IMG/VR virus record: IMGVR_UViG_3300025687_000190
Location: 1-31,957 of that record
Strand: one strand, 5' to 3'
From: a virus
Length of the DNA stretch: 31,957 nt
The notes under the pieces were generated by a model. That model ran no database searches. It saw only the letters and a program-made list of their open reading frames with translations, and had not been told where the DNA came from. A program made the translations under genes and the position numbers. Positions within the stretch are counted from its first letter, which is position 1. Each line of letters opens with the position of its first letter. Below are positions 24,344-31,137 of the stretch, one piece after another.

Positions 24344-25006
24344 TTAGTCCCCTTGAACGAATTGGTTAATGTATGGAAACACATTTGAAATAGCAGTAGC
24401 GCATTTAACTGCTAATTGTCTGTGCTCTTTCTGTGTATCCTTATGAGTACGAAGTTCTACATAGTGAATCCAACTACGCATTGTCCCATTAACATATAGC
24501 TTAGTGCGAGTCAATCCTTCTGGAAGGATACAACGAGCAACCTCTTTGGCTATGTCACGTTTAAGTGCTTGGTCGTATAAACGAAACACATGACGGCATA
24601 ACTCTTTCTGTGCGCCCTCCCACCAAGCCTTTAACTCAGGATCGTTAGCAGCTAAGGAATTTTGTCTGTTGGTATAATCTTGTAGCCTAACCTCTCTGGC
24701 GTCTACTAAAGTTTCTGTGGCTGAATACCTTTGACTAAACTCTTGTGCTGAAAAACTTCTATGCCTAAGCATTTGTCTAGAAATATCCCTAGATGTTTCT
24801 ATTTCTAGAACAACATTAACCATTTCAAATGGAGACCAGTGCTTATGTCTAATTAGATACTTAAGTAGCTTATCTCCATATAGATTTTCCATCTGGGCCG
24901 TAGGATTAGATACTCTAGCAAAGTAAACTATCGCATCCTCCATAGCGGCAGGTTGGTTAGGAACAATGGGCGCTACAGTCCACCCAGCTAACGACGCACT
25001 AGCCAT
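24344..25006 (-). CDS. thyX: Flavin-dependent thymidylate synthase ThyX, 220 aa
   Basis: ThyX methylates dUMP to dTMP using FAD, NADPH and methylene-tetrahydrofolate. The signature RHRxxSxQxxSxRY is exact (RHRSFSAQEFSQRY), preceded by HWSPFEMVNVVLEIETSRDISRQ and followed by RCILPEGLTRTKLYVNGTMRSWIHYVELRT, which holds the C-terminal nucleotide-binding arginines. Length matches the family. I start at MASASLAGWTV because AGGAG lies six bases upstream; a longer frame begins inside the preceding gene. It works with the deaminase and RNR to make DNA precursors. Confidence 0.95.
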   Translation of the reverse strand: MASASLAGWTVAPIVPNQPAAMEDAIVYFARVSNPTAQMENLYGDKLLKYLIRHKHWSPFEMVNVVLEIETSRDISRQMLRHRSFSAQEFSQRYSATETLVDAREVRLQDYTNRQNSLAANDPELKAWWEGAQKELCRHVFRLYDQALKRDIAKEVARCILPEGLTRTKLYVNGTMRSWIHYVELRTHKDTQKEHRQLAVKCATAISNVFPYINQFVQGD

Positions 25007-25007
25007 T

Positions 25008-25205
25008 TCATTCTCCTGTTTTGCACCAATCAAAAAACTCATCGTAGTTCATAAAGAACCTAAGCACAGTTATGAATGCTTTGCGTAGGTCTTCATCATT
25101 CTTGTCTATGTCTTTATATAAGTCAACAAGAACTTTTTTTACAAGAGTTTCTGCGGCACCGTGGCTCACCTTTATACTGCTGTTAATATTTAGGCTATAT
25201 TCCAT
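25008..25205 (-). CDS. Small protein of unknown function, 65 aa
   Basis: The 65 residues include a helical pair AAETLVKKVLVDLYKDIDK and LRKAFITVLRFFMNYDEFFDWC, ending KTGE. No family was recognised. The ATG has GGAGCAGTTATA upstream, and the TGA stop is one base before the ThyX start, so translation of ThyX is probably coupled to it. It is the first gene downstream of the tRNA in this transcription direction. Confidence 0.6.
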   Translation of the reverse strand: MEYSLNINSSIKVSHGAAETLVKKVLVDLYKDIDKNDEDLRKAFITVLRFFMNYDEFFDWCKTGE

Positions 25206-25237
25206 TATAACTGCTCCTCAATTGCCCCTTATGTAGT

Positions 25238-25314
25238 TGGCGCACCCTAGAGGACTCGAACCTCTGACCCACAGATTAGAAGTCTGTTGCTCTATCCAAC
25301 TGAGCTAAGAGTGC
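25238..25314 (-). tRNA. tRNA-Arg (anticodon UCU), 77 nt with encoded CCA
   Basis: The cloverleaf is complete: acceptor GCACTCT/AGGGTGC (one G-T pair), D arm GCTC/GAGC, anticodon stem ACAGA/TCTGT with loop CTTCTAA, T arm AGAGG-TTCGAGT-CCTCT, discriminator G and an encoded CCA. The anticodon TCT (25280-25278) reads AGA and, by wobble, AGG. The phage uses AGA very often for Arg, and the repeat genes at 31138-31855 use AGG heavily, so the tRNA probably supports translation in a host where these codons are rare. Confidence 0.95.
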
Positions 25315-25317
25315 TTA

Positions 25318-25509
25318 TCAGTGTAGCGTATTGATACCTAGTACCCAGTTCTCAGCACTATCTCTGTGGTAGTCTTCACTCTTTCCTAGGTAACTTTCTT
25401 CTCTGATCTTCTGGCCTTGTTCGTAGAAGACTACACAGAAACCACCTTCTTTCTTATAGACTTCAGACTTACGGTGATTTTCGTCATTGTAGTAGATTGA
25501 AAGTTTCAT
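25318..25509 (-). CDS. Small phage protein of unknown function, 63 aa
   Basis: The sequence MKLSIYYNDENHRKSEVYKK is followed by GGFCVVFYEQGQKIREESYL and DSAENWVLGI. Small proteins with this pattern (KSEVYK, FYE-G, AENWVLG) are common in marine phages, but I know no function. The start is well defined by GGAGACTCCT. It lies between the endolysin gene and the tRNA. Confidence 0.65.
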   Translation of the reverse strand: MKLSIYYNDENHRKSEVYKKEGGFCVVFYEQGQKIREESYLGKSEDYHRDSAENWVLGINTLH

Positions 25510-25518
25510 AGGAGTCTC

Positions 25519-25974
25519 CTACGGCAATTCAAAATGAGGAGAGTCGATGAATGGGGTACGGCCCTCTCCTTTTCTTGTCTCTTCGTAAGAAGTTCTAGCG
25601 CCAATCATTGTACCTTCCCATTTACCAATGTCAGGTACAGTCCATGCTGCCCCCCACCGTATAGGGACATTAATTTCTTTAGATACTAAAGCGACTGCCT
25701 CTGCAACTTCTGCAAAGGCGTCGTGATCCCAGACGATACTACCATTCTTATATACTAAAACGTCTACAGCATCACCTGTAATGTGCTTAGACTTTAATGT
25801 CTTAGATTTTCCTGTGTCAAAAAGGTACTGCTGACGTTCTTCCGAACGTACACCTTCACCAATACCAAAGTCGATGGTAGACTTTAGTATTGCCATCTTC
25901 ATAACAGTTTGAAGTAGCATATTTACACCTATTAAATTTCTTAGTGAGCGATCACTGAACTTATACTGAGGCAT
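25519..25974 (-). CDS. M15-family peptidase endolysin (L-Ala-D-Glu peptidase type), 151 aa
   Basis: The zinc-peptidase motifs are present: SKHITGDAVDVLVY (His64, Asp71), WDHDAFAEVAEAVALVSKE, RWGAAWTVPD and DSPHFELP (Asp144, His147). This is the M15C/VanY-like layout of phage endolysins that cut cell-wall peptides. There is no signal peptide, so a holin would be needed for export. It lies in the replication-side minus-strand module, not next to the virion genes. AGGAGTAGAGA precedes the ATG, and the gene overlaps its upstream neighbour by 14 bases. Confidence 0.88.
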   Translation of the reverse strand: MPQYKFSDRSLRNLIGVNMLLQTVMKMAILKSTIDFGIGEGVRSEERQQYLFDTGKSKTLKSKHITGDAVDVLVYKNGSIVWDHDAFAEVAEAVALVSKEINVPIRWGAAWTVPDIGKWEGTMIGARTSYEETRKGEGRTPFIDSPHFELP

Positions 25975-26200
25975 TCTCTACTCCTGTCAGGAAGTATTTG
26001 GTATGTGACCATAACACAAAGACAGTTTCCTGTGTGTCAGTTAGCAACTGATATCCCTGCGCAGTATGATTAATACCTACTACATTGTTTACAATGATGA
26101 CATTGGCTTTGTCATCTTTGTCGTTTGTAAAGATTGTAACCTTAGTGTTAGGTTCAAACTGTGTTTGAAGTTTGGTTGTACGAACATTTGTTGTAGTCAC
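25961..26200 (-). CDS. Protein of unknown function with GTG start, 79 aa
   Basis: This mostly beta-strand protein begins MTTTNVRTTKLQTQFEPNTKVTI and contains ANVIIVNNVVGI and QETVFVLWSHTKYFLTG; no family was recognised. The start is GTG at 26200, chosen because GGAG lies six bases upstream. The helicase stop TAG is fused to that same site (TAGGAGATTAATGTG). It overlaps the endolysin ATG by 14 bases. Position before the endolysin does not by itself imply a lysis role. Confidence 0.6.
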   Translation of the reverse strand: MTTTNVRTTKLQTQFEPNTKVTIFTNDKDDKANVIIVNNVVGINHTAQGYQLLTDTQETVFVLWSHTKYFLTGVENASV

Positions 26201-26209
26201 ATTAATCTC

Positions 26210-27433
26210 CTATGCTGTATACCTACTTGTTCTATAGTCGAACTCACAATGCACTATGCCATGCCATCCTGTCAACTTATTTTTAACTATGTTAATATGT
26301 CTCTGATTATCTTCTTCTGCTTGGTCAGATAGCTGAGGGTTCTTAGCTAACAAAAGCATAAGGTCTGCCTCTGCAGCTTTACCTGTGCGGCTACCCTCCA
26401 TCATGGATTGGTTCAATACAATCTTACCTTCTGCTTCTGCAGATAACTGAGACATGTAGAAGATAGCGCAATCATGTCGCTTTGCAATACGCCTAGCGTA
26501 GATTGCATTGGCTTTTAGTGCTTCATCTACACGGCTATAACCATTCATGTTGGCTAGTTTATCCCCCATATCGAGTACAACAATGTCAGGATTGTAAGAA
26601 CGGCAGACTGTATCAACCCAATCCATTTTGTATTCGGTGACATCCTTAATAAAAATCTTGTCGCTGATCTTACTATATCGTGACGTAGCTGTGGCATAGT
26701 TATTCATTATGTCGCCTTCAGGATAGCCAGCAGCTGCTAGTACATAGCGTAACAATACTCGACGCACTGGTTCTTCATTGCATAGTACAAGGACTTTAGC
26801 TCCCTGTTCTGCAAAGCCATCCGGCCCTGCAATTAAGCTGGCATGAAACGATGTTTTGCCTACGTTAGATCGTGCACCTACCTCAATTAACTGTCCACCA
26901 TCAATGCCAGTGACCTTCTTTTGTAGAGAAGGAATATTAAACTGCCACTTAGGTTTATTGAGTGTCTGTGCAATGATCTCATCAAATGAGAGATTGTCCC
27001 AAGTAACTTCTACACGTGGTAGAAAGTTATCTTCGTGCTTTTCTAAGAGGCTACGGAGTTCCTCTAGTGAAGCCTTGTTTCCATTGACATATTCAAACCC
27101 TAAGTTTGCAATCTCTTCACCAATGTGTTGTTGAAAAAGAGTAGACAAGATGTCTCGTGCCACATCTTTTCCAATAACTTTTTCACGGGAGATCTTTTGG
27201 AAAATGTCAGAGATAGTACTTTTCTGAGATGAAGTAAGGGTAGGATTTTGTGTTAGGTAAATAGCCTCAACCTCCGTAGGTTCTAAGCTTCTACCGTACA
27301 AACCTACTGCCTCATCTATTGCCCTCTTAATCTTCTGACCTTCCTGAGAGAAGATGGCCGTTGGACACTTAAAATTATTATGGTCCTCATGGAAAGAGTA
27401 ATCCATTAGAGAACGCAGTATCATTAGCTCCAT
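26210..27433 (-). CDS. dnaB: DnaB-type replicative helicase, 407 aa
   Basis: The RecA-like core shows Walker A GARSNVGKTSF (186-196), NEEPVRRVLLRYV, Walker B DIVVLDMGD, a QLSAEAEGK segment (motif H3-like) and the late MMEGSRTGKAAEADLMLLL plus HINIVKNKLTG typical of DnaB/T7 gp4 helicases. The N-terminal 150 residues are helical and shorter than in bacterial DnaB. It unwinds the fork for polymerase. T7 fuses primase and helicase, while here they are adjacent separate genes overlapping by 10 bases. Start 27433 has GGAAG seven bases upstream; ATG at 27424 (MILRSL) is the alternative. Confidence 0.9.
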   Translation of the reverse strand: MELMILRSLMDYSFHEDHNNFKCPTAIFSQEGQKIKRAIDEAVGLYGRSLEPTEVEAIYLTQNPTLTSSQKSTISDIFQKISREKVIGKDVARDILSTLFQQHIGEEIANLGFEYVNGNKASLEELRSLLEKHEDNFLPRVEVTWDNLSFDEIIAQTLNKPKWQFNIPSLQKKVTGIDGGQLIEVGARSNVGKTSFHASLIAGPDGFAEQGAKVLVLCNEEPVRRVLLRYVLAAAGYPEGDIMNNYATATSRYSKISDKIFIKDVTEYKMDWVDTVCRSYNPDIVVLDMGDKLANMNGYSRVDEALKANAIYARRIAKRHDCAIFYMSQLSAEAEGKIVLNQSMMEGSRTGKAAEADLMLLLAKNPQLSDQAEEDNQRHINIVKNKLTGWHGIVHCEFDYRTSRYTA

Positions 27434-28191
27434 ACTAAGTCTTCCAATCTCTGTAAGTCTTCAGTGATACGGTACTTAAGGTCATCCTTCAATTTTAGAG
27501 CCTTCACGTCAGGTAAGGATGACCTAAGCATACGGGTAAACTTAAGTGTCTTATCAGCAGCATCCGGGTCTAAAGCCACTATAACACGTCGATATTGCTT
27601 AAGCAGCTCTATATGCCTGTCTGCAAGAGAAGTACCTAAAATAGCTAAGCCAGTGACACTGCTACTGGCCACTACATAAGCACTTATACAGTCCTCTACT
27701 AAGACACAGACATCTCCTTCTCCATGTACATAGGGTAGCCCTGACCTGCCATACCGTAACCATTTAGGTCTTCTGTAGCCAATCGCGCGACCTGCTGCAT
27801 CTACAAGAATACCTTCATGGTAGACAGGAAAGACTACCCTATGATCCTTAATGTCGTACAAAACGTGCTTGCTGTCAATACCCCATTCTGTCAGCCATTC
27901 TATGGCCGCTGGTGAGAATTGCTGTACTAAAAAGGCAGGCTTGTTAAAGTCAAACATAAAAGGTACGGTATCCTCCGTACCTTTACGCATAACTTTTAAT
28001 ACGTCAGCAGCTGACATATTAGTTTTTCCAGTACCCTTAATACTACAGCTTGCTTTATAACAATTCCATAGAATCCTCCCATTCATATTAGATGCAGTGA
28101 ATGTGTTACGACCCCTACAGACAGGACAGTTAGACCTTCTTGTCTCTCCTAAAGCTAAACCTAACTCCTCTACATACTTGTTTAGGTTCAT
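27424..28191 (-). CDS. DNA primase with zinc finger and TOPRIM domain, 255 aa
   Basis: A zinc ribbon near the start (C22-x2-C25 in NCPVCRG and C44-x4-C49 in NCYKASC) would bind template. The TOPRIM catalytic parts are VLVEDCISAYVVAS (Glu), AILGTSLADRH and VIVALDPDAADK (D-x-D). This matches the T7 gp4 primase half. I start at ATG 28191 (MNLNKYVEELG); an upstream in-frame stretch overlaps the recombinase-like gene and looks non-coding. The ribosome site there is weak (AAGAGAAAAC). It acts with the adjacent helicase. Confidence 0.9.
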   Translation of the reverse strand: MNLNKYVEELGLALGETRRSNCPVCRGRNTFTASNMNGRILWNCYKASCSIKGTGKTNMSAADVLKVMRKGTEDTVPFMFDFNKPAFLVQQFSPAAIEWLTEWGIDSKHVLYDIKDHRVVFPVYHEGILVDAAGRAIGYRRPKWLRYGRSGLPYVHGEGDVCVLVEDCISAYVVASSSVTGLAILGTSLADRHIELLKQYRRVIVALDPDAADKTLKFTRMLRSSLPDVKALKLKDDLKYRITEDLQRLEDLVWS

Positions 28192-28234
28192 GTTTTCTCT
28201 TGCCCTTGTTAAGAGAGTTAAAACGTAGCACGAT

Positions 28235-29104
28235 CTACACTTTTTGTCTAGTACGTGCTTTAACCATGTTAAGATGTGCAAATGTATTAACTATATTTCT
28301 TACACCCCTATCCTCTTGGAATCCTACCACTGATGCGATATCAGAATTAGATAATCCAGCAGCTTTCATCTGCGAAACAGCAGTCCTGCGTAGATAATGT
28401 ACCTTTAATTCAGTAGGTAAATTAACTCGTTCCTTAATCTTGTTTGCGTAGTAGTTAAATTTGTATATAGAATAAGGTTGGTACTTCCCATTTACGGGGT
28501 TCATGCTAGGCGCAACATACTCTTGAAATCCAAAGTCTCTCTCCTGCTGCTTAAGCAGGTCAATTAAAGGGTCTTCAATCTCAAGATATAAATTTGCGCC
28601 ATGGTTTTGTGCTAGGGTTACAATCTTAGACTTAAAGTCTATGCTATCCCATTTTAGTGTTCGTATAATGCCCGGAGGCTGAGCCCATTCATAGATTAGT
28701 TGGGATATAACACCTATATTTCTACACTTAAAATCTGCATAACACGCCTCAAGAAATTTCATAACTTGAGAATGGGTCCATATAGGAGTGCATATTGTTT
28801 TATAAGGCTTAGTTTGCATTACAAAAGGATTTGGAATGCCCACCTTTCCGATATGAAACATTGTTCTACATAACTGTACACACATGCGGCCAATAGTAGC
28901 AGAATAGTCTTTCATTATTCTGTTATAAAAATCAACAGCGAACTCCTTGTCTATAGACGCGGCATCCACGTTAAGATCAGGGATATATTTTTCTATAACC
29001 TGTAGAAAATAAAGGTACTGTTTTTGTGTAGTATCCTTTAGATTCAACATGCGTTCATGGGTTTTATATAAATTAATTAAATCTCCAAATGTTTTGGTAG
29101 TCAT
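28235..29104 (-). CDS. Degenerate tyrosine recombinase-like protein, 289 aa
   Basis: Overall layout is that of phage integrases: a SAM-like core-binding domain (TFGDLINLYKTHERML to about 100) and a catalytic-type domain with EWAQPPGIIRTLKWDSIDF, VHYLRRTAVSQMKAAGLSNSDIASVVG and FAHLNMV. The key positions are altered. The first catalytic Arg aligns with Pro143 (QPPG where QRPG is expected), the strand Lys with His168, the GH histidine with Phe262, and the nucleophilic Tyr with Phe275 (TFAHL where TYAHL is expected). His236 and Arg239 (HYLRR) remain. It is predicted to bind DNA but not cut it. The start follows GGAGGATGCT. Confidence 0.75.
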   Translation of the reverse strand: MTTKTFGDLINLYKTHERMLNLKDTTQKQYLYFLQVIEKYIPDLNVDAASIDKEFAVDFYNRIMKDYSATIGRMCVQLCRTMFHIGKVGIPNPFVMQTKPYKTICTPIWTHSQVMKFLEACYADFKCRNIGVISQLIYEWAQPPGIIRTLKWDSIDFKSKIVTLAQNHGANLYLEIEDPLIDLLKQQERDFGFQEYVAPSMNPVNGKYQPYSIYKFNYYANKIKERVNLPTELKVHYLRRTAVSQMKAAGLSNSDIASVVGFQEDRGVRNIVNTFAHLNMVKARTRQKV

Positions 29105-29115
29105 AGCATCCTCCA

Positions 29116-29145
29116 TAAAAATAGGGAGGGGAATTAACCCCTCCC
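29116..29145 (-). terminator. Intrinsic terminator downstream of the DUF932 gene
   Basis: A perfect 8-bp GC-rich stem GGGAGGGG/CCCCTCCC with loop TTAATT lies 19 bases after the DUF932 stop, followed on the minus strand by TATTTTTA. It sits just before the ribosome site of the recombinase-like gene, so it should separate the two transcripts. It is the strongest terminator I see in the window. Confidence 0.85.
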
Positions 29146-29164
29146 CTGATGAAAGCATTACAGC

Positions 29165-30037
29165 CTAGGCTGCAAGGGCTTTGAATTGTGGGCTGTTTAC
29201 CCACTTTATTACGGACTGTTCCCGCATAAACATGTTCACTGCCTCATTGTCATTATCAGAGGCTTTCAGTTTAAACCCATTACGTTCATCCGCATACGTG
29301 GCATAGTTAGTGAATGCACTGTACAATGCATACACATTATGCCCTCGCGTCTGCGTTTCCTCAAGGTAGAGATGCCCCATCTTCTCAGCCTTACGCTTAC
29401 TGCCTACGATCTCTGGAAGCAGTAGCTCAACATCCTCGAAGGCTAGTTCCTTTTCGGCCCACGTTTGTAAGACCCTGCCATGTTCATGGAACTCCACCTT
29501 AGCCTTATTTAGCTCATCAATGAAGCTATTTAAGCTGAAGTTAGCAGTGTTCTTACGCTTAACTTTATCCCAATCACCAACAATCATACCATTTGTGCAG
29601 AACGCATCAATCGCCCCAAAGAAAACCTGATTGGAGCATAGCCCATCAATGCCATGCAAGGCAATGACACGCTGCGCAACATCCACTTGATGCTTCTTAG
29701 TGGTGACGCTGTAACGGACGTTCGGCAGGGTAATATCCATCAGAGCAAAGCACCCATTGCGTGCTGTCTTCCAGCTAACCTTAGCATCTTGAAGATCGTG
29801 AATGCTTAGGTTGTCCCTAATTGTATCTTGTACACGGGAGAAGTATTCGGGGTGAGAAGCACACTTAAACTTTGACCCTACTACATCTAGCGGATCACCC
29901 GTTACAGCGTTCACAACGTACTTCTTGTGTGCTACACGGGACGACTCAAAGAAGATGTCGAAGTTTACATCTTCTGGGATTTCCCCAAACACATTTTGGT
30001 TCATGTTCGGGAAAGAGATAACGGTATCGAGCGGCAT
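29165..30037 (-). CDS. DUF932 (phage/plasmid-like) protein, 290 aa
   Basis: The region DAFCTNGMIVGDWDKVKRKNTANF (about 156-179) and the C-terminal NVYALYSAFTNYATYADERNG match the DUF932 family, found in many phages and plasmids with no settled function. I start at ATG 30037 (MPLDTVISFPNMNQNVFGE) because AAGGA lies seven bases upstream; ATG codons at 30070 and 30052 are less likely. The gene has its own sigma-70 type promoter (30075-30104) and a strong terminator (29116-29145), making it a single-gene transcription unit inside an otherwise polycistronic module, which suggests separate timing or high expression. Confidence 0.8.
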   Translation of the reverse strand: MPLDTVISFPNMNQNVFGEIPEDVNFDIFFESSRVAHKKYVVNAVTGDPLDVVGSKFKCASHPEYFSRVQDTIRDNLSIHDLQDAKVSWKTARNGCFALMDITLPNVRYSVTTKKHQVDVAQRVIALHGIDGLCSNQVFFGAIDAFCTNGMIVGDWDKVKRKNTANFSLNSFIDELNKAKVEFHEHGRVLQTWAEKELAFEDVELLLPEIVGSKRKAEKMGHLYLEETQTRGHNVYALYSAFTNYATYADERNGFKLKASDNDNEAVNMFMREQSVIKWVNSPQFKALAA

Positions 30038-30074
30038 TGCATTTCCTTTCATAGCAGCCGTTAGTGACACACTT

Positions 30075-30104
30075 TTTATACTAAAAAACTAGGCTGTTGG
30101 TCAA
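30075..30104 (-). promoter_or_regulatory. Sigma-70 type promoter for the DUF932 gene
   Basis: TTGACC (30104-30099, five of six) is followed by an 18-base spacer and TATAAA (30080-30075, five of six). An A-rich stretch lies just upstream (minus strand AAAATAAAAAAAGG), which could act as an UP-like element. The leader to the ATG at 30037 is about 30 bases. The -35 overlaps the stop codon of the zinc-ribbon ORF. Confidence 0.65.
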
Positions 30105-30241
30105 CCTTTTTTTATTTTACTAAGAGTGAGGTAGCATGTCGCACATAGATTCCCACTTATGTGGACTATATCCTGTGCTTCCTTCTGACAACGGGTACAG
30201 GGATGTCTGAGATCCCCCTTTGGTCTGTCTTCCATTCGCAT
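30101..30241 (-). CDS. Zinc-ribbon microprotein, 46 aa
   Basis: The reading frame from the ATG fused to the upstream stop (TAATG) encodes MRMEDRPKGDLRHPCTRCQK, then a spacer, then NLCATCYLTLSKIKKG and a TGA. Two C-x2-C pairs separated by 17 residues form a treble-clef or zinc-ribbon pattern, and both ends are basic, so nucleic-acid or RNA polymerase binding is plausible. A second ATG at 30235 is possible. It fills what would otherwise be an empty 170-base gap before the DUF932 promoter. Confidence 0.65.
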   Translation of the reverse strand: MRMEDRPKGDLRHPCTRCQKEAQDIVHISGNLCATCYLTLSKIKKG

Positions 30242-30471
30242 TATGAAAGCCTTTCTATTTCGGATACCCCTTTAGGAGTAATGAAATAAGACAACCCATA
30301 CTTAGGTGGGATGCGTCGTTCTTCAATCAGCCCTTCTTGCACGATTATACTGACCGCCCTTCTCAGTCCGTTGTCGAAGTGGCTTGCTAAATATCCCTTC
30401 TCGTATTGAGACGCCCACTGCACACGTTGTAATGTTCGGAGCCTCCACTCAGGCGCTGCGATTTTAGTCAT
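30241..30471 (-). CDS. Small winged-helix-like protein, 76 aa
   Basis: The sequence reads LRTLQRVQWASQYEKGYLASHFDNGLRRAVSIIVQEGLIEERR, then PPKYGLSYFITPKGVSEIERL. The pattern of a recognition-like helix, then VQEGLIE, then a hairpin ending in YxITPKG is what winged-helix DNA-binding proteins show, so a regulator is plausible. I start at ATG 30471, five bases from the upstream TGA. It overlaps the zinc-ribbon ORF by one base. The fold call is by eye. Confidence 0.6.
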   Translation of the reverse strand: MTKIAAPEWRLRTLQRVQWASQYEKGYLASHFDNGLRRAVSIIVQEGLIEERRIPPKYGLSYFITPKGVSEIERLS

Positions 30472-30473
30472 TA

Positions 30474-30743
30474 TCAAACACTCCCGTTGCCAAAGGGCAG
30501 AGAATAGTGATACCCAACTGGTGGGTTGGACTGGTTCTCTTTATCCAGAAATTTCATGATCTCACCGAGTGCCTCGATGAGAGACTGAGGGGTACCTTCA
30601 AAACTCAGGGGGTCATGGTCTCCGTTAATCACATAGATTTCCTGAACGAGAGTGTCACCCCTTTCGTTTCTGTGTTGCGCTATCGAAACGATAGAGCCTT
30701 TGTAGTTGAGGTAAACATTGTTGAAGGATATTTCAGATAACAT
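30474..30743 (-). CDS. Small early-region protein of unknown function, 89 aa
   Basis: The start ATG at 30743 (MLSEISFNNVYL) is preferred because GGAG lies six bases upstream; ATG 30755 is also in frame. The first 50 residues read as beta strands (VYLNYKGSIVSIAQH, TLVQEIYVING), followed by a helix (TPQSLIEALGEIMKFLDKE) and a Pro/Gly tail. No family was recognised. It overlaps the end of the upstream gene by 11 bases. Confidence 0.6.
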   Translation of the reverse strand: MLSEISFNNVYLNYKGSIVSIAQHRNERGDTLVQEIYVINGDHDPLSFEGTPQSLIEALGEIMKFLDKENQSNPPVGYHYSLPFGNGSV

Positions 30744-31008
30744 TTTCTTCTCCATTGTTCAGATCATCGGCTAGTTCTTTGAGCCTGATCCTCTCGCGAT
30801 AGCCGTAGCTACGCATGGTGCTGCCCATGTGAGCCGTTACGTTGGCCACCACTTGGACCACTCCCCTTGCTCTTTCGGATATCATCTTAGGCCTGCCTTC
30901 GAAGCCATCCTCAAGTTCAACCACTGCCATCTTTCGATAGCTGCCGGCATACTTTCGAGCCTCCCCTTTCAGGACTGGGGCGGCTTCCATGTAGATAAAC
31001 TTTGGCAT
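30733..31008 (-). CDS. Small basic early-region protein of unknown function, 91 aa
   Basis: The ATG at 31008 (MPKFIYMEAAPVLKGEARKY) follows GGAGTAAAGACT, and GGAG here overlaps the stop of the upstream 39-residue ORF. A longer GTG-started frame exists but would run through that ORF. The protein is Arg/Lys-rich with ERARGVVQVVANVTAHMGSTMRSYGYRERIRLKELADDL in the C-terminal half. No family was recognised. Its basic charge would suit nucleic-acid binding. Confidence 0.6.
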   Translation of the reverse strand: MPKFIYMEAAPVLKGEARKYAGSYRKMAVVELEDGFEGRPKMISERARGVVQVVANVTAHMGSTMRSYGYRERIRLKELADDLNNGEENVI

Positions 31009-31013
31009 AGTCT

Positions 31014-31133
31014 TTACTCCTGTTGTAGTGGTTTGTATTCGCGAGTAACGCAGAAAGAAAAGCAGAGGCGTCCTACCTTTATGAAAAGGATACCGCCTAC
31101 TTTCTTTGAAGAGATATTCCACATAGGTTTCAT
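31014..31133 (-). CDS. Short ORF downstream of the Ser-X repeat array, 39 aa
   Basis: The frame begins MKPMWNISSKKVGGILFIKV and ends REYKPLQQE with TAA. It is placed between two well-formed ribosome sites. AGGAG at its start overlaps the stop of the last repeat gene; that site is too close for the ATG at 31133 but well spaced for the second ATG at 31124. Its own end holds the GGAG of the next gene. The middle is hydrophobic and basic (GGILFIKVGRLCFSFCV), a possible short membrane segment. Confidence 0.45.
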   Translation of the reverse strand: MKPMWNISSKKVGGILFIKVGRLCFSFCVTREYKPLQQE

Positions 31134-31137
31134 TCTC

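Noticed and set aside
25238-25314. tRNA gene as a phage attachment site
   Set aside because: The tRNA is complete with CCA and lies far from the recombinase-like gene, which itself seems inactive; nothing in the window supports integration.
28192-28281. N-terminal extension of the primase
   Set aside because: It overlaps the end of the recombinase-like gene and its sequence is unlike primase starts; the zinc ribbon begins properly after ATG 28191.
30091-30120. Plus-strand terminator suggested by the T-run after GTTGGTCAAC
   Set aside because: The stem would be only four pairs with a two-base loop, and no plus-strand gene ends here.
31009-31122. GTG-started extension of the 91-residue gene
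   Set aside because: ATG 31008 has a strong site, and the extension competes with a 39-residue ORF that has better start signals.
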